Translations under genes and position numbers: made by a program
Notes under the pieces: generated by a model
What the model was told of the DNA's origin: nothing
The model's database searches: none
What the model saw: only the letters and a program-made list of their open reading frames with translations
Shown here: positions 1 to 10,165 of the stretch, in pieces
Position numbering within the stretch: the stretch's first letter is position 1
How the letters are laid out: each line of letters opens with the position of its first letter
Assembly: GCA_021292105.1 (NCBI GenBank)
Contig: CM037868.1
Coordinates: 36,024,876-36,088,875, forward strand
Origin: Anadara kagoshimensis
Lineage: Eukaryota > Mollusca > Bivalvia > Arcoida > Arcidae
Reading direction: 5' to 3'
DNA length: 64,000 nt

Positions 1-490
1 GACACCGGAGTAAATGTCCGGTGATGTTGTCATAGTATTATATGGAACAGTCAGTATAAAACTCTCGTCACTAGATCCATGGACGGACACTGGAATAAAT
101 GTCCAGTGATGTTGTCATAGTATTATATGGACAACTCAGTATAAAACACCCGTCACTGGACGGACACTGGAGTAAATGTCCGGTGATGTTATCATAGTAT
201 CATATGGAACAGTCAGTATAAAACTCTCGTCACTAGATCCATGGACGGACACTGGAATAAATGTCCAGTGATGTTGTCATAGTATTATATGGACAACTCA
301 GTATAAAACTCCGTCACTGGACGGACACTGGAGTAAATGTCCGGTGATGTTGTCATAATATATGGACAACTCAGTATAAATTTTCCGTCACTGGAGTAAA
401 TGTCCAGTGGTGTGGTCATTCTATTATATGGACAACTCGGTATAAAACTTCCGTCACTGGACGATCACTGGAGTTAATGTCCAGTGGTGT
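1..490. repeat. Higher-order tandem repeat of two alternating monomers
   Basis: Five to six units of roughly 80-92 bp are repeated head to tail. Each carries a core reading TAAATGTCC then GGTGATG or AGTGATG, followed by a TATATGGA segment and a CGTCACT segment. Two monomer types alternate: one has GGAACAGTCAGTATAAAAC and an added TAGATCCATGG, the other has GGACAACTCAGTATAAA. The array therefore repeats as a dimer of about 170-180 bp. The last units (from about 380) are more diverged. The array runs off the left window edge, so its true length is unknown. No coding capacity is seen. Confidence 0.85.
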
Positions 491-1302
491 TAATTGTTAT
501 TGTATTATTTGAGTGTCTTATCGTCTCACTATATGTGCATCTTACTTATTTTACAAACGGGCGTCTATAAATATACATTATTACAAATTCCCGAATTACA
601 TTTCCTGGGGTATGGTTATAGCACTTTTGAAGGGCCACACCCCTCCCACTTATCTTACAACCAACCGTGAATTAAAACATTTATATTATCTTCAAATTCC
701 CTAATTTAAACGAATACTGAAGTAAATGTCCAGTGCTTTTTAGTACTTAAGGATGGTCCAACTATCCCACTTACTTTACAACAAGGTGTCTATTCAAGTC
801 CGTCCAGATAAAATTGGACATCCCATCTATAACCTTTGTAAGAGAGCAATTTTATGGTCTTAGTACTTGGTGTTTTGTTAACTTATATTTGTTAAAAGAC
901 TATTTTTATATTCTACGTAGAATGTTATATTTAAATGACATATTTGATAAAAGTTTCAATTTTAGTTTTTAGTGAACAGTGAGTGATAAAAAAAATGAAA
1001 ATATTTTTGAAATCCTATTTCTTCAAATACGGACTTAATACACCAGAAACGACTTTAAACACTTAGTTCCAAGTAAAATATTTCATTTTATCTGTTTAAA
1101 TTTCTTCTGTATTGAAAATACTAAAATATTTAGAAATAGGGTAAAATTGGATTTTTGGTTAGTGTACTTAACGATTATTTATTTTTCGTATAATGTCTAT
1201 TTCCTACTGCAAAAAGATGTTTTATAGTATAATTTGACTTTTACTTATGTTGTGGAGTTGTATGTGAAGGTTCGGAGGTGTATACGATCTGTTTTATGTT
1301 TT
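491..1302. other. AT-rich intergenic stretch, nothing recognised
   Basis: A diverged remnant of the flanking tandem repeat (TAAATGTCCAGTG) recurs near 724. Apart from that I see no gene, RNA or structured repeat. Confidence 0.5.
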
Positions 1303-1380
1303 ATGGACGATTTAGACGAAGAATTTTTTGACATTGAAATTGATCATCTGTGTGAATTAATTGGAAATCTACATTTATAA
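1303..1380 (+). pseudogene. Short ORF relic (25 aa) with a sister copy at 8009-8092
   Basis: An ATG-to-TAA reading frame begins MDDLDEEFFDIE and ends in LHL. Its acidic start and its end match the minus-strand ORF at 8009-8092 (MYDLDEEFFDIEKEID...LHL), which differs by a two-codon insertion and scattered substitutions. Two dispersed copies keeping the same start and stop suggest a fragment of a mobile-element gene rather than chance. I cannot name the protein. It could also be one exon of a longer gene, since a GTAGGT donor-like site lies about 20 bp after the stop. Confidence 0.4.
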
Positions 1381-1680
1381 AACAGCTATGGATTCAGGTA
1401 GGTCTGTTTATTTTACATATAAACATTAAATAGAAATATGCTTGCAAGAATTTAGTCTGTTTGAGAATATACTAGGATATAGTAAACCCAAAACCTAGAA
1501 TTATTTTGTAAACCTATATTTCGCCCCGTAGGATGATCCAGTCTACCTGTATTTACATTTAAATATGCGATACCTGTCAAGAGAACGAACGACAGTAAAT
1601 AAAGTTCATTCACGCATTCAATGGGGCATAACCTTATTATCATCCTTTTTTAAAGGCAAGACTTAAACATTGTATTTAAG

Positions 1681-1942
1681 TTAAAGTTAAAGTCTGTCCC
1701 GAGCCAGTAGGCCCATCAGGTGGCGTTAAGCTACTGAGAGTACAAGACTCTCCCCTGAATGGGACGCCGGTCCATCGCAGGGTTAACCCCCAGCATTTTG
1801 CTGGTCTCATTTATTTTTCAGCTGAGTGAACTGGGACAACATGAAATTAAGTGCTCAAGGACACAACACATCGCCCGGTCGAGGGATCGAACCCACGACC
1901 TTCGAGTCCAACGCCTTAACCACTAGGCCACGCGCTTCCACC
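1681..1942 (-). repeat. tRNA-derived SINE, family A
   Basis: Read on the minus strand, it starts with a tRNA-like head: box A TGGCCTAGTGGTTAAGG and box B GGTTCGATCCC. A conserved central domain follows (CCTTGAGCACTTAATTTCA..., then TCAGCTGAAAAATAAATGAG) and then a tail. Direct repeats TTGTATTTAAG (1670-1680) and TTGTATTTAAAG (1943-1954) flank it as target-site duplications. The central domain resembles those of the CORE/Meta type SINE superfamilies; I cannot decide which. Sister copies lie at 7482-7731 and 18375-18676. Confidence 0.85.
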
Positions 1943-1954
1943 TTGTATTTAAAG

Positions 1955-2340
1955 TGTCAGTTAAAATAATATGTCAGCGGGGTTAAAGGTTTTAATACAC
2001 ATTCGTCAGTATGGTAAAGGAGAACACGGTTATTATCCTACCAGAAAGGGAATAGCTTTATAAGGGTAATATAAGTAGGAAAATTCAAGTGAAAACCATT
2101 TGGTTGAAAAGCATGAAAGAGGAGTATAATTAGCAAATTACCTACACAAGTGTGAAGATTTATTAATAAAAATAAAGTAGGAATTGATAATTTAAGAGTT
2201 TATAAAATATTTGTTGCATTTTAAAAATTAGTCAACGTCATAGAGCAGTGCAAAGGGGCCAGAGTTTGTTAAAGAAATACAAGGTTTTTTTTTTAAAAAA
2301 AATTCGACAGTTTACGGCTGAGGTTATCTACGATTAATTT
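1955..2340. other. AT-rich intergenic stretch, nothing recognised
   Basis: No coding signal, tRNA-like box or inverted repeat was seen here. Confidence 0.5.
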
Positions 2341-2472
2341 TCCTTTTCAGTGTTAAACTTTCGGCAGGTCTGTATATCCCAGATAGATTTCTGATATGAA
2401 GCTTTTAAAGATAAAATCTTATTATATACAATACAGGCCTGTCGAAAGTTTAACACTAAGTTAACGAAAAGG
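2341..2472. mobile_element. Foldback MITE, 'CTGTCGAAAGTTTAACAC' family
   Basis: The left arm reads GTGTTAAACTTTCGGCAGG. The right arm (2432-2472) is its near-complement, TACAGGCCTGTCGAAAGTTT, extended by AACACTAAGTTAACGAAAAGG. The arms are about 35 bp with an AT-rich centre. The same terminal sequence recurs at 2603-2813, 14670-14870, 17376-17603, 17722-17802 and 17916-17993, so this is a dispersed non-autonomous DNA transposon family. No transposase is present. Confidence 0.75.
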
Positions 2473-2602
2473 AGTCGAATCTTGGCTACCAGGTGGCAAA
2501 GATATCAATAATTATTGGCCAAGAGATAGATACCAGCTGCCGAGATCTAGCTAACAAGGGGCCCAAGTGAGCTGTCGATGATTAGACCCTTATAAGTTAC
2601 AG

Positions 2603-2813
2603 TACAGACCTGTCGAAAGTTTAGCACTAACCTAACGAATTAGTGCAGAATCGACAACTCATCTTGACCACAACGTTTTATGTATAGCAGCTGTCATATA
2701 TCTCTTGACAGCCTTTTGGTCACTAGTTATCTTTATCTCGGCCACTCGGCAGTCGAGCCTTTGACAACTATTCGTTAGCTTAAATGTTTAACTTTTGACA
2801 GGTCCTTATTGTA
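2603..2813. mobile_element. Foldback MITE, same family, about 210 bp
   Basis: It begins TACAGACCTGTCGAAAGTTT and ends with the complement (TTTAACTTTTGACAGGTCC...GTA). The interior includes a segment reading ACAGCCTTTTGGTCACTAG that is shared in part with 17376-17603. No coding capacity. Confidence 0.7.
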
Positions 2814-2867
2814 GCTTAGTATTAAATCGAAATGTCTGTACATATTTATTTGTAAAGTTAAAAGAGT

Positions 2868-3071
2868 TTAAACTAGAAAAACTGTGAGCCACAAGCTCAC
2901 AAAAATACCCCCCGCTCCACCACATATAAAAATCCATCGGATCAAATTGTTAATAGGAGGTGCACATTACATCTACATTATATCACGAAGATTGTGTGAA
3001 AGTTTCATGAAAATCCATTGAAGGATTTAGGAGGAGTTGCGGATAAGAGATATGTACCCTAAGGTGTAACG
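2868..3071 (+). repeat. Interspersed repeat B, left part (split by an LTR)
   Basis: The unit starts AACTAGAAAAACTGTGAGCC and carries a small hairpin, GTGAGCCACAAGCTCAC. A C-rich stretch, a conserved block (TGAAAGTTTCATGAAAATCC) and CCCTAAGGTGTAACG follow. The right part of the same unit resumes at 3732 (GGAAGGACGGACGGACAC...). Two uninterrupted copies at 6403-6710 and 8829-9085 show the split is an insertion. Unrecognised family. Confidence 0.8.
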
Positions 3072-3731
3072 TGTAACAAAATTATTTAACAACTCCAAAA
3101 AGTTCCTAAAACTATTTATTCTATAAGCGTGGTTTGTGTGTCTGTGTGAGGTGTAGTGTGTATTGCGCGCGAGTGAATGCAGCTTTTATATGTCCCAGTG
3201 AATGTGTGTAGGCAGACCAGGAATGTGGACCTGAATGCCTTTTATGGGCAGTACACTAGCGAGGAGCTGATTCCAAGAATAAGCGGTGGCATAATTCCGA
3301 GAATTGTGTATTGGTCAAGCTATATTTGACCTCATGTTGATGTACTGACCACCATACTAGGAGTTCTATTTCCTTAACAAGACAGTATGACCCCCGACCT
3401 GTTGACCATTAACTCTAGATGCTGAAACAGCAAGGGGTAATTATCGGTAGGGCTATTGCTCGTCTTAACAGCAGGAGTTAATAGATCATATCAATCAACA
3501 ACATGTTTTAAATAGCCTAAATACTTCCGGCTTCTGATGTACAGTAGTCTAAACATCAGCAGACAAGTCCACGTATGATGTTTGATAAATACTGCCTCCA
3601 ATGTGTAGTAGCCAATACACCAGTAGATAACACCACTTAATAATATTTGAGAAATTACCAATAACCCAAAATACCGAGTTTAATTACTTTCTTATTTTTG
3701 TAATTTCTATAAAGGCATGTATATTGTTACA
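3072..3731. mobile_element. Solo LTR-like insertion, 660 bp
   Basis: The insert begins TGTAACA and ends TGTTACA, a short terminal inverted repeat typical of Ty3/gypsy-class LTRs. It interrupts repeat B and is bordered by the 4-bp duplication AACG (3068-3071 and 3732-3735), as expected for retroviral-type integration. No primer-binding site, gag or pol sequence is present, so a solo LTR left by recombination is the simplest reading. A DNA transposon with 7-bp ends is the alternative. Confidence 0.65.
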
Positions 3732-3735
3732 AACG

Positions 3736-3806
3736 GAAGGACGGACGGACACAAGGACGGACATCCCTATCACTATATACCCCCCACTTTTTAAGCGAGG
3801 GATATA
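3736..3806 (+). repeat. Interspersed repeat B, right part
   Basis: Continuation of the unit starting at 2868: GGACGG-rich segment, then CCCCTATCACTATATACC, a C-rich run, and TTTTTAAGCGAGGGATATAA. It matches the ends of the uninterrupted copies at 6403-6710 and 8829-9085. Confidence 0.75.
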
Positions 3807-4644
3807 AATATGTTGTACTGAAATTGTTTTGCATGATTGAGTTACATTCAGTGGAAATAATAAACTTTGTCTTATTTAAATCTTAAATCTTAAAAAAGTC
3901 GTATAGATAGGTAATGATTACGTAGACAGGAAAAGACTTGAAAAAACGTAAGGGAGACACCAGGAAGTAACCGAATTATATGAAAAATAACAAAAAATTG
4001 TTTCAGGGAAAACGCGTGCTATATAGCTACATGTATGTGAGACACAATTATTTCAAGACATCAGCTTTTATTTGATTCATGTATTAATTGATTGGCAAAA
4101 ACAAAGGGAACGTGTAGTGTACAAGTTACAACAATTGCTAAAGTACATTTACGTCACGCAAGCTTGATGAAACAGAACAAGCCAGTTTAAATGCGTTTTG
4201 ATTTTCAGTCTTATTTAGTGGAGGCCATTACTTTTAGTTCATTAATCGAAAGATTTTGTTTATTGTGAATTAAGTTTAAATTTGAAATTTTAGGTAAAAC
4301 AGACAAAAGATAATTATTTTCAGCGTCATACCAGTTCGAATAAATATTCAAATTCGGAATATATTATTACGATTTTGTTCGGTGAAGTTCGACTGAAAAA
4401 GTCTTGTTTTTGTTTGAAAAATTTATGGACAGTGAATTACCTCCCTTTTTTGTGAACTAACTTCAATAATGGGATTTATTAGGTGAAACGGTTATATGTT
4501 TTGATTGTTAATTGGAATACTCTAACTGCTACGCTTCACCTGGACACACTTAAGGTTAGTCACTATTTTTCAATATTTTCATTTGTGATGTTTTAATGTC
4601 TTAAACTCTGTTTGAGATCAAATTGAGTATATCGATATATATAA
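3807..4644. other. AT-rich intergenic stretch, nothing recognised
   Basis: No ORF, RNA signature or inverted repeat stands out. Confidence 0.5.
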
Positions 4645-5065
4645 CAGGGGCGGATCCAGAGTCTTGGTGAATGGGGGGCACAAGTATGCGCCAAAGGCGC
4701 GAACTGCTACAGAAATTTTTTTCGCTTTTTTCAGTCCAAATGGTGCAATTTCCTGCATTTTGAACACTGTCGAGCGTCCTTTTTACCTCGCATTCAAAGT
4801 GGATCTAAACCAGTCAAAGAACTAATCAGTCTAGCTTTTTTCAAGAATTGTAATATTAACGCAGGTGGCTATGAGTGTCGGTGAGTTCATAATATCTTTA
4901 TCAATATATGTCTATCAACTGTACTGTCTAAAGTCGCCGTCGGCAACTTTTTATCTGTCGAGGTGTAGTTGTGCACCGCAGATCCAGACCGACTCTTTTT
5001 TGCGTTATATTAGAGTCCGTTCGACCTTTGGAAGTTGTAGATCGATACTTCGATCCATCGGAGGG

Positions 5066-5245
5066 ATACCAGTGACAAGGGGCCTCGGTTTTTAAGGTTT
5101 GTCTGAAAGACCCACATTCATTTTTTAATGCCGAACGAACAGTCACAACCCTTTTTCAATTCTTGGATCAGACCTGACCAGAGACCAAACCCTCGACCTC
5201 CTTGACTTACGCAGCAAGCACTTTACCAACTGACCTGCCTGCTAC
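5066..5245 (-). repeat. SINE family B fragment
   Basis: On the minus strand it reads as a diverged tRNA-like head (box B region near 5195) followed by the family-specific body (GACCCAAGACTTGAAAGTGG-like, then GGGAACTT-like). It is much more diverged than the copies at 11915, 14011 and 46745. It lies inside the 4645-6052 transposon. Confidence 0.6.
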
Positions 5246-5639
5246 ATATGCCGAAGGGGTAGGCCTCCTATTACCATCACCCTCTTCCACACTTGTTTAA
5301 AATGAACTGTATGACATCCATCTGAACTTTCAAGTTAATTTTATTATATTATTAGTTTTAAAATGACCAGTAAGTCAGTTTCATCATTGTATAATGCGTA
5401 TTAAAGGTGCAACACACAAGAATCTTGTCACTAGAAAAAAAACACTGATTATTTCAGACTGATTTGTTCCGTAAAGCCGATAATCGGACGAATAGAATAA
5501 AAAGTCAAATGACAGATTTTTTCCCCATGAAAACCAATTAAAAATAAAAATGTACAAAAATTTGTACTTTTATATGGAGATAGAACATCGTGCTGTAAAA
5601 ATATACAAAAAAGATAATTTTATGTGCTAAAAAATAATC

Positions 5640-5662
5640 CCTCTCTCTCTCTCTCTCTCTCT
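5640..5662. repeat. (CT)n microsatellite
   Basis: Eleven CT dinucleotides in a row. Confidence 0.95.
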
Positions 5663-6081
5663 TGGCCAAAAAGGTAAAATTAGATGAATTCACGTATGAT
5701 TAATGGAATCACTCTTCGTGGAAGTCTTTTAATTAGTATTACTAATTAACATTATCTACTGATACTAACTGGTTTCTTTCACGCCTCAGCGATCAGGTAA
5801 ATAACATTATCACCTAAGACTGGTCAGTACTACATTCTTTCATGCTTCAGCGAACTGGTAAATTACATCATCACCTGATTGCAATTTCCTACCTGTGTAC
5901 ACGAATTAATTAATCAGTACCACTAATTAACTGGTCGTTACGCTGGTTGATTGACAATTAACTGTGAGAGAGAGGGGGGACGTCCGGGCAACTGGGGGGG
6001 GGGGGGGTCACGGGCTCCCTGTGCCCCCCCCCCCCCGCTGGATCCGCCACTGTATAATAGCCATTGCTAATGTGATGTCAC

Positions 6082-6321
6082 TCGTATCTTGCTCCGTTAC
6101 CCATTTACAAACTCAAAGATTATTTAGGTTCTGAGATTTCAGGAAGTTTCTATCAAAGCGAATTGGCTAAATCAGATGTAAGAATAGACGATATGTGGAA
6201 ATTCGAGAAAATCTTAAAAACAAAGGGGAGAGGACAAAATAAACAATATTTGGTTAAATGGTTATATTGGCCCAAGACATTCAATTCTTTGGTCAAACCG
6301 AATGAAGTAAAACATTTGTAA
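6082..6321 (+). pseudogene. Polinton-type integrase C-terminal fragment with chromodomain
   Basis: An open stretch of 79 codons ends in TAA. It contains LPIYKLKDYLGSEISGSFY, typical of the segment after the catalytic core in Polinton/Maverick (F54H12.3-like) integrases. A chromodomain follows: FEKILKTKGRG, QYLVKWLYWP, TFNSLVKPNEV, with the expected YLVKW and FNS-V core. A stop lies just upstream, and the catalytic core with its acidic residues is absent. It is therefore a truncated remnant; the left side abuts the neighbouring inverted-repeat transposon. Known of the family: these integrases insert self-replicating DNA transposons. That this was part of a longer element with the minus-strand ORFs at 7163-8092 is inference. 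Confidence 0.75.
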
Positions 6322-6402
6322 TTGTATAAGTACCATACTCTACTACTGGGTATGTTGTTATTAATGAAAATTGTAAAAATAACTTCAAAATACTAAATAA
6401 AA

Positions 6403-6710
6403 ACTAGAAAAACGAAAAACTGTGAGCCACAAGCTCACAAAAATACCCCCCGCGCCCCCCCCCCCCCCGCCCCCTAAAAAAATCCATCCGATCAAATTTT
6501 TAAATAGGCGGTGCACATCTACATTATATCACAAAGATTGTATGAAAGTTTCATGGAAATCCATTGAAGGGTTTAGGAGGAGTTGCGGATAAGGAAAGGT
6601 ACCCTAAGATGTAACGGAAGGACGGACGGACAAACGGACGGACACCCCTATTACTATATACCCCCCCCCCACACACACACACACACTTTTTAAGCGGGTG
6701 TATAATTAGT
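6403..6710 (+). repeat. Interspersed repeat B, full copy
   Basis: Uninterrupted copy of the unit described at 2868: GTGAGCCACAAGCTCAC hairpin, a long C run, the TTTCATGGAAATCCATTGAA block, GGACGGACGGAC, and a C-rich/(AC)n tail before TTTTTAAGCG. The AC run at about 6669-6687 is a small microsatellite. Confidence 0.8.
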
Positions 6711-7162
6711 TTTGGTTTACTTTTTGCGTTTGTTATTTATCGACTCTAGAAAATGGGGTTGGATTCGAACCTATGTACGAATGATTTGTTCTCTCTATTG
6801 ACAACCTTTAGGTATTTTGTGTTTGAAATACACATAGGATTCGAACCTAGTACTTGTTAAGCTGTGATGGGATTCTATTCACAGAATGCATGAACATGTT
6901 AGAGTAAAAATAACAACAAAACCTTATAAATACTTTTACTTTATATACATAATCTTGTTTCCAATGAAATGACGTTCCAATATATTTTTTAAAATCTTAA
7001 CAATCATGAGCTTCTTTACATTCACACTGGCATGCGAGACATAAATCCTTTCCTTTAGCGTTAATTTTTTCTTTCATACGGAATGCATAAGCTAAATTTA
7101 ATGTATCTTCCAACTGGAATACATCCGGCTTCCATCCTTATAGTCTACAATATAGGAAAACC

Positions 7163-7402
7163 TCACTGAATCATCGACTTACACGTCAATATCGCATATT
7201 TCATATCACACAAGGCTTCAAAATTGTTAAAATCTAACATGATACTAATGCCGGATTTTCTCAGTCGCATTTTTACATTTGGTCCTTTTTTGAAGATTTC
7301 TACACTGACTTTCGGTGATTTTTGAACCGAAATATAGTTTTTATCCACTGTGGTAAACGAACAATCTGGGATGTTACTCAGTTCAATTTGACGTTGAGCC
7401 AT
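7163..7402 (-). CDS. Unrecognised 79-aa ORF, possibly a mobile-element gene
   Basis: The ORF starts MAQRQIELSNIPDCSF and contains KVSVEIFKKGPNVKMRLRKS then GISIMLDFNNFEAL. The last part faintly resembles the end of PC4/p15-type coactivator domains (basic beta strands, then KKGISL--W--L), but I would not assign the family on this. A pyrimidine tract and TTTTTTTACAG precede the ATG directly, so the ATG may start a spliced exon. GTAAGT lies near the 3' end, so the true end may differ. Downstream on the same strand (about 7140-7000) the frame DVFQLEDTLNLAYAFRMKEK is open and could be a further exon or a frameshifted continuation. Confidence 0.35.
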   Translation of the reverse strand: MAQRQIELSNIPDCSFTTVDKNYISVQKSPKVSVEIFKKGPNVKMRLRKSGISIMLDFNNFEALCDMKYAILTCKSMIQ

Positions 7403-7481
7403 CTGTAAAAAAATATTTTAAGTGTAACTTCATACTTCTTCTATATCCTTCAACCAATTATTGCATACCCATTCGTGATAC

Positions 7482-7731
7482 GAAGGTCGTGGGTTCAATC
7501 CCCGGACCGGGCGATGTGTTGCGTCCTTGAGCAAGACACTTAATTTCACGTTGTTCCAGTTCACTCAGCTGAAAAATAAATGAGTACCAGCAAAATGCTG
7601 GGGGTTAACCCTGCGATGGACCGGCGTCCCATTCAGGGGAGAGTCTTGTACTCTCAGTCGCTTAACGCCACCGAAACCGGGATGAGCTCCGGCCTGATGG
7701 GCCTAATGGCTCGGGACAGACTTTAACTTAA
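7482..7731 (+). repeat. SINE family A, 5'-truncated
   Basis: The copy begins just before box B (GAAGGTCGTGGGTTCAATCC) and runs through the central domain to the GGGACAGACTTTAACTTA tail. The 12-bp direct repeat CATTCGTGATAC occurs on both sides (7470-7481 and 7732-7743), showing a 5'-truncated reverse-transcribed insertion. Confidence 0.9.
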
Positions 7732-7880
7732 CATTCGTGATACCACATTCTCATAGCTTGATGATTATGTCCAGTCATATTAAATTGGGACAACTTGGAC
7801 TTGGAGAATAGTCTTGATGTTTTTCACTATCTTCAATTTTTGTGCAAAAAAGTTACAGCAAAAACATATCATTATATTTT

Positions 7881-7976
7881 TCAGTTTGTCAAATAAAAAC
7901 CTGATCGAACCAATTCATAACGTTGAGATTCCGAAAACAAATGTTTTAATGTCTCCAATCTTTCTTCAAAGTCCAT
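7881..7976 (-). pseudogene. Short ORF relic (31 aa), unrecognised
   Basis: The frame begins MDFEERLETLKHLFSE and ends SGFYLTN. It lies between the 8009-8092 and 7163-7402 ORFs on the same strand, with a SINE later inserted between it and the latter. The three may be pieces of one decayed mobile-element gene cluster. No function is assigned. Confidence 0.35.
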
Positions 7977-8008
7977 ATAATTTTTAGAAGTTATAAGTTC
8001 TATACGTG

Positions 8009-8092
8009 TTATAAATGTAAATGTTTCAGCAATTCGCACAACTGGTCAATTTCTTTTTCAATGTCAAAAAATTCTTCGTCTAAATCGTACAT
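8009..8092 (-). pseudogene. Short ORF relic (27 aa), sister of 1303-1380
   Basis: The frame starts MYDLDEEFFDIEKEIDQLCE and ends HLHL before TAA. It shares start, acidic motif and end with 1303-1380. An in-frame two-codon difference (KE) suggests the protein, not only the DNA, was once conserved. Confidence 0.4.
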
Positions 8093-8828
8093 AAAATATT
8101 TTCTTCTAGATAACGTCCGAGCATAAACAAGGATTGCGCTTAAAGTGACTGGATATTGCCTACACAATATTATCTGAAAGCGAACAGCTCCAATGCGTTC
8201 ATCGCTGATTGGTCATTTTATATCAGACCGCGTATTATCAATTTATTCTCATACAACAGAGTGATGCATTGTGTCCATGTAAGAAAATCAATATGCAAAT
8301 TGGCTGTTCAATGAGCAGATGTGAAGCGGAACACCTGCGTTACGAGAACAATAGGCGATGTGCCGTCCTTTTAGAAAGAGCGAGCCGTCCATTACCGTCC
8401 ATTTTAGATGGACGGCCCTATGGGAATTCCTCTGCTGATACAAAAAACCCTCATGTACTACTTTGTGGAACAGATGCTTTGTTCTCATTGTTTAAAATCA
8501 TTTTTGCCAAAGGACACCCATTTTTGTATTGAATATATAAAGGGAGATAACAGTGTCTTTTGAAATTTTATTGTGTCCAAGTTACATCGATTAGATCTAG
8601 TTGTATGTCACATGTAACAAACTATTAAACAAATCATTGATAAAGCATGTCAAAAATTGTTATAAAAACAAATTTGTGGCTAGCTATGAATCGCTTTTAT
8701 GGGGTGTCCAAACTTTCTTGATGGACCTTGATGGACAGCTAAACCTGTGCATTAAGACCAGTCAGGAAACCAAGTAAAATGATCTTTTTGGGCATGTGAC
8801 CTTTATATACAGGTTAAAATAATATATA
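8093..8828. other. Intergenic stretch, nothing recognised
   Basis: A longer frame at 8209-8532 overlaps an opposite-strand frame and resembles no family I know; the paired segment GGACGG near 8390-8415 forms a small hairpin. I do not call a gene. Confidence 0.4.
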
Positions 8829-9085
8829 CTAGAAAAACTGTGAGCCACAAGCTCACAAAAATACCCCCCCCCGCCCAACATAAAAAATTTCCATCGGATC
8901 AAATTTTTAAATAGGAGGTGCAAATCTACATTATATCACAAAGATTGTGTGAAAGTTTCATAAAAATCCATTTAAGGGTTTAGGAGGAGTTGCGGATAAG
9001 AGATAGGTACCCTAAGGTGTAACGGAAGGACGGACGGACACAAGGACGGACACCCCTATCACTTTATACCCCTAACTTTTTAGCT
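8829..9085 (+). repeat. Interspersed repeat B, full copy
   Basis: Same order of blocks as 6403-6710, from ACTAGAAAAACTGTGAGCC to the GGACGG segment and CCCCTATCACTTTATACCCC. Confidence 0.8.
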
Positions 9086-9773
9086 AAAATAAAAAGCAAT
9101 GGGGATACAATTCTACTGGCCTTTATCATGTTTATAAGCAGGTGGCCTTTATTTAAAGGTGGCTTTTAAGGCAGGTTGGACTTTATAGGCATTATTTGAA
9201 AGACTCTTGTTGTATAGGACCAAGTGAAATGTACAATTGAAATTGCGTTTGACTGTCAATTAACTGTCAAATATTGACAGCTTCATATGGCTCGAATATT
9301 GGCCAGTATAGTGACAGCTATACACACTTGAAATCTTAAAATAAAATAATTTATAACATCAAATATTCATAAGGGTTAATTACCGAGAAACGCATTAATT
9401 TGGTTAAAAGGCAAAAAAATTAATATTACATGTATTTTTGAAAATTCCCCAAACTTACATTTTTAGTTAAACAAAAAAAAAATGGATAATTAACAAATAC
9501 GGTTTAGGCGAAATATGTGTGTGGGTAAAATCCCTTAAATTTCGAATGCATTCTAAGTTAACATTACATTAAATGAGCAAATGAGTTGGTTCATCGAGGA
9601 ACGCATTATTAATTTGGTTCATATCAGACGCAAAAACAAAATATTTTGGAAAAATCCCCCAAAATTCAAAGAATCCATGTAACCCGGATTTTCTCACGAA
9701 GTCAATCAAAGTGTCAATACGGTAGTAACTACTAAGACCACTTATATATGTACTTATCAACAAAAAAAGTGTA

Positions 9774-10165
9774 AAGATAAGTAGATCACATGTCTGTTTC
9801 TGCATTACTATAACACGGTGTGTAGGAAAACTTGGACTGGGCTTGGGTCGTGGCTTCAAGAACTTCGGCCTGGTTTTAATACACCAGCTTGAATAATTGG
9901 GTATTACGTAAAGATTACAAGATCACATATCTGTTTCTGCGTGACTGTAACATAATTCAAACACGGTGTATAGGAAAACGCGGACTGGGCTTGGATTGTT
10001 GCTTTAGGAACTTCGGCCTGGTCTTATTACGCGACCTTAAATCAGTTGGTGTTATGTAAAAATTAGTAGATCACATGACTGTAGCATAATTCAATCCCGG
10101 AAACTGTAACATAATTGTAACACGGTGTGTGGGAAAATTTGGACTTGGCTTGGATGGTGGCTTAT
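9774..10165. repeat. Three degenerate tandem units of about 120-130 bp
   Basis: Units share TAGATCACATG or AGATCACATATCTG, then CACGGTGTGTAGGAAAA, GGACTGGGCTTGG and ACTTCGGCCTGGT. The third unit is scrambled by a small internal duplication. An ORF reading across the first unit on the minus strand (9569-9859) is not convincing as a gene. Confidence 0.65.

Larger units (their letters stand above)
4645..6052. mobile_element. 1.4 kb inverted-repeat DNA transposon, non-autonomous
   Basis: The left end is CAGGGGCGGATCCAG and the right end CTGGATCCGCCACTG, which are inverted copies. TATAA sits directly outside both ends (4640-4644 and 6053-6057) and may be the target duplication. A CAGTGGCGGATCCAG-type terminus is common among hAT-like elements, but those normally duplicate 8 bp, so the superfamily is uncertain. 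The interior carries a SINE-B fragment (5066-5245), a CT microsatellite and G/C homopolymer runs, with no transposase. Confidence 0.7.

Noticed and set aside
9569..9859. 96-codon minus-strand frame with a hydrophobic segment
   Set aside because: Overlaps a degenerate tandem repeat and has no recognised homology or start context; kept only as repeat.
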